Source of the DNA: an uncultured Rothia sp.
Lineage (GTDB): Bacteria; Actinomycetota; Actinomycetes; Actinomycetales; Micrococcaceae
Direction: 5' to 3'
Length of the DNA stretch: 64,000 nt
Assembly (NCBI RefSeq): GCF_916715725.1
Contig: NZ_CAKAPD010000008.1
Coordinates: forward strand, 37,553-101,552
The position numbers and the translations under genes were made by a program. Below are positions 51,560 to 58,952 of this stretch, piece after piece; the first letter of the stretch is position 1; each line of letters begins with the position of its first letter. Below the pieces are notes generated by a model. That model had not been told where the DNA came from, ran no database searches, and saw only the letters and a list, made by a program, of their open reading frames with translations.

Positions 51560-52894
51560 ATGACTGAACCCCGCCTTGCCGAGACGAGTAGCCGCGCCGC
51601 GCGCATTCAGGATGCGCTGAACAATATTGGAAGCTGGCTGCTGGATGTCGTTAGTGTTGACCCCGGCTGGAGCGAAATGGTGCTGGACGTCAAGCCTCTG
51701 GCCGGTCAGATTTTCGTGCGCGTGCGTGAATTCCGCGATGGTGAAGAGTTCATTGGTACCATCGGCCCGCTCAAGGACGGCTCGCCCATTATTGCTGAGG
51801 TCCGCAAGCTGCAGCGTGCCGCCTACGACGGTAACCGCGGCACCTGGTTCACCGCCTCCATTGTGGTGGCGGCGACCGGTTGGCCGAACCCGCAGTTCAG
51901 CGTGGGTGCCTCCTATAACCGTGACGATGAGCCCGACAGCTGGAAGAACGAGGGCACCCTGACCGCGACCGACGTGCGTGAGCACCTGGCTGAGTTCCCG
52001 CGTGATGCGTTGCGTATCCCGCAGTGGGCTCGTGAACGTATGGAGGGTCGCGCCCGCCACTCTGCTGCCTCGGCGCTGTCTTCGAGTGAGCACGAGATCC
52101 CGAACCCCTACCTGGTCGCCGCCCTGGAAACCTTCCGTAACGATGTGCAGGAGCGAACCCTCATTAACGTGGTCCGCACGATGCTCGGCGGCGACGTTCT
52201 GCTGGATGCGACCGGCTCCCTGCTGATTCCCTCCGAGACGGACGTGATGGGCCCCGAATCGGTGCTGACCCACCAGGTCATTCGCATGCCCGAGACCGGC
52301 ATGCAGGCGTTGTGCGTTTTCTCCTCCTCCGAGCACATTGGTAAGAGCTACGTGCGTCAGGAATCCGAGGGCGACGAGCTGATTCTGCGCGAACCGGCGA
52401 TGAAGGTCTTCATCGATTTCCTCAACAATGAGGCGCTGGACCTGATTGTGGTTGATCCCGGCACCGATCACGAGTGCTACATTGAGCGCGCTCAGGTGCA
52501 GTGGATTGTCACTTCTCCGCGCAATGACGGTGCGAAGATGGCGCTGGTGCAGGACAACATGCAGATGCTACTCGGCTCGCTGGTGTCTCCGGCGTCCGTG
52601 CTGCTGGTGGGCGTTGACCCGGCTGACCCGTCCGGTACGTCCTTCGTGTTTGATCCGGATGAGAACGGCAACCCGCAGAGCCTGCTGGTGTTCACCTCAC
52701 CCATCGAGATTGCGGCGCTGGACCCGCATATTGAGGTGCGTTCGGCGAACGCCCTGGATATTCTGCGTTACGCCCTGGATATTGGTGCACCGAGCGTGAA
52801 GGTGAATGCGATTAACCCCTCCACCGTGCTGAGCGCGGCACAGATCCGCGAGCTGCTGGAGATTGTGGACTCGCAGCCCCGCATGGGTGCCTAA
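51560..52894 (+). CDS. YezG-like and SseB-like domain fusion
   Basis: Residues ~15-125 of the 444-residue protein resemble the YezG/DUF600 immunity fold (IQDALNNIGSWLLDVVSVDPGWSE, then RGTWFTASIVVAATGWPNPQFSVGASYNRD). Residues ~185-310 resemble an SseB N-terminal domain (NPYLVAALETFRNDVQERTLIN, TGSLLIPSETD), and ~315-440 look like a second, diverged SseB-like domain. YezG-like domains are known as antitoxins or immunity proteins in polymorphic toxin systems, and SseB domains occur in similar contexts. No toxin gene is present here. Domain calls are by pattern and need profile searches. Confidence 0.65.
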   Translation: MTEPRLAETSSRAARIQDALNNIGSWLLDVVSVDPGWSEMVLDVKPLAGQIFVRVREFRDGEEFIGTIGPLKDGSPIIAEVRKLQRAAYDGNRGTWFTASIVVAATGWPNPQFSVGASYNRDDEPDSWKNEGTLTATDVREHLAEFPRDALRIPQWARERMEGRARHSAASALSSSEHEIPNPYLVAALETFRNDVQERTLINVVRTMLGGDVLLDATGSLLIPSETDVMGPESVLTHQVIRMPETGMQALCVFSSSEHIGKSYVRQESEGDELILREPAMKVFIDFLNNEALDLIVVDPGTDHECYIERAQVQWIVTSPRNDGAKMALVQDNMQMLLGSLVSPASVLLVGVDPADPSGTSFVFDPDENGNPQSLLVFTSPIEIAALDPHIEVRSANALDILRYALDIGAPSVKVNAINPSTVLSAAQIRELLEIVDSQPRMGA

Positions 52895-52912
52895 GCTCCT
52901 GCATTAAATAAC

Positions 52913-52963
52913 TTAAACCGTTGAGGCGGCGACACGAGTAGTGTCGCCGCCTCAACGGTTTAA
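52913..52963. terminator. Perfect 23-bp inverted repeat between convergent genes
   Basis: The left arm 52913-52935 is exactly complementary to 52941-52963, with a five-base loop (GAGTA). The stem ends are A/T-rich, so it can terminate both the YezG/SseB and the fur transcripts. Confidence 0.93.
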
Positions 52964-53008
52964 AAGCTCTCATGACCGAGCCTGCCCGATTTCCCGAGCT
53001 CTATAGGG

Positions 53009-53599
53009 TTATGCCGCTAGGGCGCGTGCTGCCGCTTCCTGCTGGGTTCGGGCGAGAGCCGCCTCCTGTTCGGTCTGGCAGTCTACGCACACGCCCTGGT
53101 AGAGTACGTCTGCGCTGAAGAGCGCCATGCCGTGAAAATCGCTGGGGGTCAGGCAGGGTGCGGAGCCAACCGCGCAGTCCACGTCTTCGACCTTGCCGCA
53201 GCGTACGCAGAAGGCGTGGTGGTGGTTGTCGCCCGTTCGGGTTTCGTAGAGGGCGGGGGTTCCCGGCGGCTCGAACTTACGCAGCAGGTCGATATCGGTC
53301 AGGTCGGCAAGAATAACGTAGACCGACTGAACCGTGATGGCGGGGATGCGCTCGCGGACTGCCTGCACGATGGTGTCGGCGGTGGAGTGCGGGTGTTCCT
53401 GCACTGCGTGGAGTACGGCGAGGCGCTGCTTGGTGACGCGGCGGCCCTTGGTGCGCAGACCGGTGGTCCATGCTTCTTCGAGGTGCTCGGGACTCATTGC
53501 TGAGAGCAGGGGCAGGCCGGTGGTGTGGGCACAACCGGTGTTGTGATGGTCTGGGCTCTGGGTCTTCTTCGTATCGGAGGTTGTCTTTGCGTCGGTCAT
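53009..53599 (-). CDS. Fur-family metal-responsive regulator
   Basis: The 196-residue protein has the Fur winged helix (GRRVTKQRLAVLHAVQEHPHSTADTIVQAV) and the dimer/metal domain with CVRCG and CVDCQ pairs for structural zinc. HHHAFC is in the usual regulatory region. Both N-terminal (~30 residues, Thr/His-rich) and C-terminal (Ala-rich) extensions are longer than in Fur of enterobacteria. Whether it responds to iron, zinc or peroxide cannot be told; no katG is next to it. ATG 53599 is preferred: a -10-like TAGACT lies seven bases upstream and no ribosome-binding site is present, so the mRNA may be leaderless. Confidence 0.88.
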   Translation of the reverse strand: MTDAKTTSDTKKTQSPDHHNTGCAHTTGLPLLSAMSPEHLEEAWTTGLRTKGRRVTKQRLAVLHAVQEHPHSTADTIVQAVRERIPAITVQSVYVILADLTDIDLLRKFEPPGTPALYETRTGDNHHHAFCVRCGKVEDVDCAVGSAPCLTPSDFHGMALFSADVLYQGVCVDCQTEQEAALARTQQEAAARALAA

Positions 53600-53619
53600 A
53601 GGTTTAAGTCTACACATTA

Positions 53620-53658
53620 TTATGAGAAATTCATCATTATTTTATGAAAAGCTCATAA
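53620..53658. promoter_or_regulatory. Tandem Fur-type boxes upstream of the fur gene
   Basis: TTATGA-GAAAT-TCATCA (53620-53636) and TTATGA-AAAGC-TCATAA (53642-53658) are two 6-5-6 inverted repeats 22 bp apart, about two helical turns. The outer arms also form a larger perfect repeat (53617-53626 with 53652-53661). They overlap the predicted -35 of fur, suggesting autoregulation. Confidence 0.65.
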
Positions 53659-53793
53659 TAAGCAGGCAGGGCGTCCCTTTCATCCACTCTGTGGCGCCCC
53701 TCCTCACCCCGGCCTCGGGTGTGAAGAGATGCCGTACAATCAAAGAACCTAGAGTAACCCGCACCGGCGATCACCATCAAGGAGGATAGGGTC

Positions 53794-54057
53794 ATGGTGT
53801 ACGACTTCACAAACCCCATCTACATTCTGCTGATGATTCTGCTCTTTGGTGTGCCCATCGTGACCCCGGTGATTTACGGTCAGTACCGTAGCACCACTAC
53901 CGGCTTTGATCTGGAGGGGCAGCTGATGCTCGGTCTGCTCTTCATCCTTTTTCTGGGTGCTTACGGCACGATTCTTCTTCTGGGTATTTTCCCGACTGCT
54001 ACGGCGCAGGTGCTGGAGCAGGTGCCCCTGGTGAATATCCCCGGCGCCATTCCCTAG
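53794..54057 (+). CDS. Small two-to-three-helix membrane protein
   Basis: The 87-residue hydrophobic protein has helices near residues 7-28 and 43-66, and a shorter C-terminal hydrophobic end. AAGGAGG gives a strong ribosome-binding site before ATG 53794. I recognise no family. It is 140 bases before htpX, but a promoter-like TTGCAC/TACACG pair lies between them, so it may be a separate unit. Confidence 0.7.
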   Translation: MVYDFTNPIYILLMILLFGVPIVTPVIYGQYRSTTTGFDLEGQLMLGLLFILFLGAYGTILLLGIFPTATAQVLEQVPLVNIPGAIP

Positions 54058-54130
54058 TTCTTCTCGCGCTTTTAGCGTCTGGGTGACGCTCTGGGTGAAT
54101 CCGCGCGCCATAAGGTGCGCCCGCGGGTGC

Positions 54131-54160
54131 TTGCACGTATTCTATAGAGTCAAGTACACG
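54131..54160 (+). promoter_or_regulatory. Candidate htpX promoter
   Basis: A -35-like TTGCAC (54131-54136) and a -10-like TACACG (54155-54160) with an 18-base spacer, about 37 bases before the htpX start. Confidence 0.45.
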
Positions 54161-54196
54161 CTGTACGCACTGACCTAATTGTTCAGGAGGATACCC

Positions 54197-55081
54197 ATGC
54201 ACAGCCATAACAACGGACTGAAAACTGCCCTGTTGATGGGCTCCATGGTGGGCATGATGCTGCTTATCGGTGGCCTGCTTTCGGCGACTTTCCGCACCTC
54301 CATTTTTATCTGGGTTATGGGCCTGTTTAGCTTGGGTTCGGTCGCGTACACTTACTGGAACTCCGATAAGCTCGCCCTGCGCTCCATGAATGCGTACCCG
54401 GTGAGCCGTGAAGAGGTCCCGGTGCTCTACGACATTGTGGAGGAGCTGTCCTCCCGTGCGGGCCAGCCCATGCCCGCTCTTTACGTGGCGCCGACCATGA
54501 CCCCGAATGCGTTCGCGACCGGTCGTAACCCGCAGAACGCCGCGGTGTGCTGCACCGAGGGCATCCTGCAGTTGCTAGATGAGCGTGAGATGCGCGGCGT
54601 GCTCGGCCACGAGCTCATGCACGTGTACAACCGCGATATTCTGACCTCCTCGGTGGCGGCGGGTATTGCCTCCATCATCGGTACGGTCGCGCAGTTCCTC
54701 TCGTTCGGTGCGATGTTCGGCGGTTCCAACCGCGATGGTGAGCGCTCGAACCCCATCGCCATGTTCGTGATTGCCCTGCTGGCTCCCATTGCTACGCAGG
54801 TCATCCAGATGGCTATTAGCCGCACCCGTGAATTTGATGCCGATGAGGACGGCGCACGTTTGACCGGCGATCCGCTGGCTCTGGCCTCGGCACTGAACAA
54901 GCTGGAGAGCGGCGTGTCCATGTACCCGATGGACCCGAACAACCGCAATACCGAGGCGGCGAGCGCCATGATGATTGCGAACCCCTTCGGTTCGCTGAAG
55001 AACATGCTTTCGACTCACCCGCCGATGGATCAGCGTATTGCGCGCCTGCAGCAGCAGGCTCGTGAGATGGGTCAGTACTAA
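54197..55081 (+). CDS. htpX: HtpX-type membrane zinc metalloprotease
   Basis: The 294-residue M48 protease has two N-terminal membrane helices and the zinc motif GHELMHVYNRD (His138, Glu139, His142). The third ligand is the Glu in the REFDADEDGARLTG segment, and two more hydrophobic segments lie between. Known HtpX proteins degrade misfolded membrane proteins with FtsH. CAGGAGG precedes ATG 54197; an upstream in-frame start is less likely. Confidence 0.95.
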   Translation: MHSHNNGLKTALLMGSMVGMMLLIGGLLSATFRTSIFIWVMGLFSLGSVAYTYWNSDKLALRSMNAYPVSREEVPVLYDIVEELSSRAGQPMPALYVAPTMTPNAFATGRNPQNAAVCCTEGILQLLDEREMRGVLGHELMHVYNRDILTSSVAAGIASIIGTVAQFLSFGAMFGGSNRDGERSNPIAMFVIALLAPIATQVIQMAISRTREFDADEDGARLTGDPLALASALNKLESGVSMYPMDPNNRNTEAASAMMIANPFGSLKNMLSTHPPMDQRIARLQQQAREMGQY

Positions 55082-55162
55082 GTCTTTTCTCTGTTTGCAC
55101 TATCCGGGTATGAATATGACCCGGCGTGACGATTGTGACCCGCGATGACGGGCCGGCAGACA

Positions 55163-55211
55163 AAAAATCCTCGGGGTGGCTACTGTGGAAGTAGCCACCC
55201 CGAGGATTTTT
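55163..55211. terminator. Bidirectional terminator between htpX and yajQ
   Basis: The arms 55163-55183 and 55191-55211 form a perfect 21-bp stem bounded by A- and T-runs. Confidence 0.95.
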
Positions 55212-55271
55212 GCATTTCGGCTTCTAACCGCCTCCCTCACCCATCGCTGGGCGGGGGAGTGCCGCCTGAGT

Positions 55272-55763
55272 TTAGCGGTAGTTGACGAACTGCAGGTCAA
55301 CCTCAAGGTCAGCGGACTTGAGCATTGCGATAACTTCCTGCAGATCATCGCGGGACTTGGAGGAGACGCGCAGTTCATCGCCCTGGATGTTCGCCTTCAC
55401 ACCCTTGGGGCCCTCTTCGCGAATCATCTTGGAAATCTTCTTCGCCTGGTCCTGCGCGATGCCTTCCTTGATGGAGCACTCGATGCGGGTTTCCTTGCCG
55501 GATGCGTAGGGCTTGCCGGAGTCCAGGGACTTCAGGGAGATGCCGCGCTTGACCAGCTTGGACTGGAAAACGTCGAGCACTGCCAGGGCGCGCTCTTCGG
55601 CGTTTGCCTTGATGAGGATCTTATCGCCGGAGTAGTCGATTTCTGCGCCAACGCCGCGGAAGTCGTAACGCTGGGAGATTTCCTTCTGCGCCTGGTGCAG
55701 TGCGTTGGAAACTTCCTGCTTGTCCACCTTGGACACAATGTCGAATGACGATTCGCTAGCCAT
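55272..55763 (-). CDS. YajQ-family nucleotide-binding protein
   Basis: The 163-residue protein is full length for the YajQ/DUF520 family: SSFDIVSKVDKQEVSNALHQAQKEISQRYDFRG at the N terminus, KISKMIREEGPKGVKANIQGDELRVSSKSRDDLQEVIAML in the middle, LQFVNYR at the end. Some family members bind cyclic di-GMP and others bind tRNA or act in phage and viral host-factor roles; which applies is unknown. GAAAGGAAAGCCC precedes ATG 55763. Confidence 0.93.
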   Translation of the reverse strand: MASESSFDIVSKVDKQEVSNALHQAQKEISQRYDFRGVGAEIDYSGDKILIKANAEERALAVLDVFQSKLVKRGISLKSLDSGKPYASGKETRIECSIKEGIAQDQAKKISKMIREEGPKGVKANIQGDELRVSSKSRDDLQEVIAMLKSADLEVDLQFVNYR

Positions 55764-55904
55764 GGGCTTTCCTTTCGTGAATGAGGTGCTACTGGCACCG
55801 GTTAGTACTAGCCTACCGGGTTGGGGCTCTTGTTCACAGCTAACTATCAGAATAACGAGCCTGTTTTACAGGTGTTACTAACCTTAAAAGAGGACAATAG
55901 AAAT

Positions 55905-56291
55905 ATGACCACTCCTAACCTGTCCACGACGGACCTGTGCACGAGCGAGGAAGCTCGCGACCTGCAAACCCTCCTTTTCATCGACCTGCATACCTCTCTG
56001 GGTGCTGAGCCCGAGGGTATTCCTGAGGCGGAGCGTCTCAACGAATCTGACCACCACGAGATTCATCTTGATCTGCACGAGGAAGATGCTGAGCCTTCTC
56101 CCTTTGACGGTATCGGTATCACTCTGACGGAACCTTCGCTGGTGGCGCGTTTCCGTGGCGTTCGCCGTGACCTGGAGCGTGAGATCGCCGGTGACATGTG
56201 CACCGTGGAGCAGGCGCGCCGCTACCTGGAGCACCTGGAGATCGTGCTTCTGCTCGAGCAGGACGGCGACACTCCGTCCCGCTCCTTCTAA
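55905..56291 (+). CDS. Acidic hypothetical protein
   Basis: I do not recognise the 128-residue acidic protein. It is mostly helical by composition (EEARDLQTLLFIDLHTSLG, VRRDLEREIAGDMCTVEQARRYLEHLEIVLLLEQ), with an acidic middle (HHEIHLDLHEEDAEPSPFDG) and no membrane segment. AGAGG lies about ten bases before ATG 55905. It stands alone between yajQ (divergent) and tRNA-Tyr. Confidence 0.65.
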   Translation: MTTPNLSTTDLCTSEEARDLQTLLFIDLHTSLGAEPEGIPEAERLNESDHHEIHLDLHEEDAEPSPFDGIGITLTEPSLVARFRGVRRDLEREIAGDMCTVEQARRYLEHLEIVLLLEQDGDTPSRSF

Positions 56292-56482
56292 AACTGCTGT
56301 AGGCGGTGGCGCTTTATTCACGGTTTTATTTCGTGAGGTGAGAGCGCGGGCGCTGCAATAGATATGTGCGGTAGATATGGATGCGCGATGAGCGTGCGCT
56401 CTTGGCTCTTTGGTGACTTGGGTGGCGAGAAACGATAAATACAGCCAGAAATATAACCTTCGTCACAAAACCCTATGTGAAG

Positions 56483-56511
56483 TGTACAAGTCCCTAAAAC
56501 TGCTGTAGAGT
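56483..56511 (+). promoter_or_regulatory. tRNA-Tyr promoter
   Basis: A -35 TGTACA (56483-56488) and a -10 TAGAGT (56506-56511) with a 17-base spacer, about 43 bases before the tRNA. Confidence 0.6.
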
Positions 56512-56553
56512 AGTCTCTGTTCGCTTGAGCGAGCAACTAGCACCTAGCTAGGC

Positions 56554-56635
56554 GGCAGGTTACCCGAGCGGCCAAAGGGGGCTGACTGTAAATCAGCTGG
56601 CACTGCCTACGGGGGTTCGAATCCCTCACCTGCCA
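56554..56635 (+). tRNA. tRNA-Tyr (anticodon GTA)
   Basis: The acceptor stem GGCAGGT pairs with ACCTGCC. The anticodon arm GCTGA-CTGTAAA-TCAGC has anticodon GTA at 56588-56590. A long variable arm marks a class II tRNA, and the T-arm GGGGGTTCGAATCCC is canonical. The 3' CCA is not encoded. Confidence 0.96.
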
Positions 56636-56640
56636 CAAAT

Positions 56641-56671
56641 AGCCCGGTTACGAAAGTAACCGGGCTTTTGT
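56641..56671 (+). terminator. tRNA-Tyr terminator
   Basis: AGCCCGGTTAC-GAAA-GTAACCGGGCT followed by TTTT. The next 315 bases (56672-56986) hold no supported gene; they contain an eight-G run near 56783. Confidence 0.92.
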
Positions 56672-56986
56672 GTATCTAAAACCAGTTTCAAGGTGGCTCC
56701 CGCAGCGGCCTTCCGTGGTTGCGCCCGTATTTTCCCGATGTCCGCGAGGGGCTTTCTTGCGGGAGGGGAGGGAGAGCTCACTCGGGGGGGGCTTCGGTTG
56801 CCGAGTCGGGCGCCTCCAGCAGCAGATGCAGGGGCGTTCGTCAGGATGTTCGCGACACACCCGTGAACCGGCTGAAACTACCGTGTAAAGAGCCAACTAT
56901 GACGGCAATTTGTCATATCTTTCACAATGTTTGAATCCCAGGGCGAACAATTAGCGATTGGGGTCTTGAGGGTGTAGCTTTATCTC

Positions 56987-57364
56987 ATGGCTACTATTGA
57001 AATTACTCAGCAGAACCTGACTGCTACCGTCGAGAGCAATGACATCGTCTTCCTGGACTTCTGGGCAGATTGGTGCGGTCCCTGCAAGCAGTTCTCCCCC
57101 GTCTACGAGGCGGCTTCGGAGAAGCACAGCGACATCGTTTTCGGCAAGGTCGACACCGAGGACCAGGGCCAGCTCGCTCAGGCAGCTGGCATCACCTCCA
57201 TCCCCACCATCATGGGCTTCCGTGGCGGTATCCTGGTTTACCAGCAGGCTGGCGCACTGCGCGAAGACCAGCTGGAGACCGTGATCGGTTCGATCCGCGA
57301 GCTCGACATGGACAAGGTCCGTGCAGAAATCGCAGCAGCAGAGGGCTCTGCAGAGAAGAAGTAA
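56987..57364 (+). CDS. trxA: Thioredoxin
   Basis: The 125-residue protein has the active-site WADWCGPCK (Cys30 and Cys33), the cis-proline region ITSIPTIMGFRGG and a short acidic C-terminal extension. It serves as a general dithiol reductant. The ATG at 56987 has a -10-like TAGCTT seven bases upstream and no Shine-Dalgarno, so the mRNA may be leaderless. Confidence 0.95.
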   Translation: MATIEITQQNLTATVESNDIVFLDFWADWCGPCKQFSPVYEAASEKHSDIVFGKVDTEDQGQLAQAAGITSIPTIMGFRGGILVYQQAGALREDQLETVIGSIRELDMDKVRAEIAAAEGSAEKK

Positions 57365-57389
57365 GCTCACCACCACAAAAGAGCTTGAA

Positions 57390-57437
57390 CGGGGCGCACC
57401 CGCCGGCATAGTCGGCAGGGGCGCCCCGTCCCCTTTT
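57390..57437. terminator. Terminator between trxA and the glycosylase gene
   Basis: ACGGGGCGC pairs with GCGCCCCGT, with an inner CCGCCG/CGGC stem, followed by TTTT. Confidence 0.8.
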
Positions 57438-57454
57438 AACTTCGTGAGGGAGCG

Positions 57455-58732
57455 TTAGCGGTCGCGGTGATCCTCAATGCTCATGCGTGCCCCGTAGCGC
57501 TGCTTCGAAAAGCCTGAAGCGTGCATGAGCCGCACCAGGCGCTGCCGATGCGGGCTGTAGGGCGCCAGCAGGGCGAGCATACCCGCATCATCGGTGCGCT
57601 GACCGGTGAACAGCTCACCGACCGCGTGCGCCAGATGGTAGTCACCCACGCTGATGGCGTCCGGGTGCCCGCACACGCGCTGTAGAGCCTCGGAAATACT
57701 CCACGGGCCCACGCCGCGTACAGTGTGTAGGCTCCGCGCCAGTAGCGCGACGTCGCCTTCTGCCGCAATGTTTTTCAGAGACTCGGCGGAACGTGCGTAA
57801 GCGTACACGGCATCGTAGCGGCTTTTATCAACGCCCGCCCGATGCCAATCCCAGGTAGGAATCGTCGCCAGGGTCCGGGCGGTCGGGTAGACGCGCATGC
57901 CTTCGGGCTGATGCTCCAACCCGGTCGAAGGGGCGGGGGAGCCGTACTTTCGCAGAACCCAGCCCAGGGTTCTGAACGCTTCAGTCTGGGTGATGCGCTG
58001 CTCCACAACGGCGTTGAGCATCTGCCGGTCCAACTGCCCCGAGGCACTGAGGCGGAGCCCCGGATTCTGCCGCCACGCCTGCTGAACACGCGGCGGAAGA
58101 GAAGCAAAAGAAGACAGAGCGCCAAACTGCTCTGCGGGGTCGTGCAAACCCAACCAGTACGTCATTTCCTGCGCCAGCGCCTGAAGATCGGTTCGCGCCT
58201 GCATCTGCTGGTCGGCAGCAGCGTAGGAAGCCCAGATGCGAATACGCACCGGGCGCATCAGCAGGCGATGCAGGGAGGGGAGAGACTCGGGAAGCTCGGC
58301 TGGTTGTGCCAAACGTTCGGCGTACAGCACCGCCGGGAACTCGTGAAACGGCGTGCGAGCCGTCACCCAGATTCGCTCGGCACCATCCGCGCGGCTCAGC
58401 GCACGATACGAAAGATCCTGAGCACCGCGGCGCAACGAACCCAAAGTCTGCGCCAACTGCACCGGAACATGCGGCTCAATCACAACCTCGCACGCCTCGG
58501 GAGCCAGGGCACCGGGAAGGGGCGAAGCGGCGGGGGAGAGAGTACGAACCTGAACGCGCGGCTGGCTAAGAATGGTAGGCTCCTGAAGAACATCCGTAAA
58601 CGCCGGCGCATGGGGTACACCAGCTGCCGCCAAAGGATGCCGGACGCGCTGCACACCCGCTGCCGGGAGGCTACCGGAGGTCGTACCACCAGGGGTCGCG
58701 CCGCCGGGGGCTAAGGAAGGAATCGTACTCAC
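57455..58732 (-). CDS. AlkA-like HhH-GPD DNA glycosylase
   Basis: The C-terminal half of the 425-residue protein fits the helix-hairpin-helix glycosylase superfamily: SLHTVRGVGPWSISEALQ is the hairpin and the aspartate in SVGDYHLAHAVG is the likely catalytic residue. This matches 3-methyladenine glycosylase II (AlkA) rather than EndoIII, since no iron-sulfur cysteines follow. The N-terminal ~200 residues are Pro/Ala-rich, then an AlkA-N-like part. The GTG start at 58732 is kept, though the true start may be further in. Confidence 0.83.
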   Translation of the reverse strand: MSTIPSLAPGGATPGGTTSGSLPAAGVQRVRHPLAAAGVPHAPAFTDVLQEPTILSQPRVQVRTLSPAASPLPGALAPEACEVVIEPHVPVQLAQTLGSLRRGAQDLSYRALSRADGAERIWVTARTPFHEFPAVLYAERLAQPAELPESLPSLHRLLMRPVRIRIWASYAAADQQMQARTDLQALAQEMTYWLGLHDPAEQFGALSSFASLPPRVQQAWRQNPGLRLSASGQLDRQMLNAVVEQRITQTEAFRTLGWVLRKYGSPAPSTGLEHQPEGMRVYPTARTLATIPTWDWHRAGVDKSRYDAVYAYARSAESLKNIAAEGDVALLARSLHTVRGVGPWSISEALQRVCGHPDAISVGDYHLAHAVGELFTGQRTDDAGMLALLAPYSPHRQRLVRLMHASGFSKQRYGARMSIEDHRDR

Positions 58733-58952
58733 TCCACCAGTCTATTCCCTCATCGACGACGCCTCACCAATCTACGCCCCCCAGCTAAAGCACCAGAAAT
58801 ACTCGGCAGGGCAGGCACGCCGCTAATGCGATACCCTAAAGGGTAGAGCGAGAACGAACGCAAACTCCGCCACCGGCACAACACAGGCTATGCGTTCCGC
58901 CCGTTCACAAGGGCGCCCACGCCCGGACATACACCCCGAGAGAAGGACGCCT

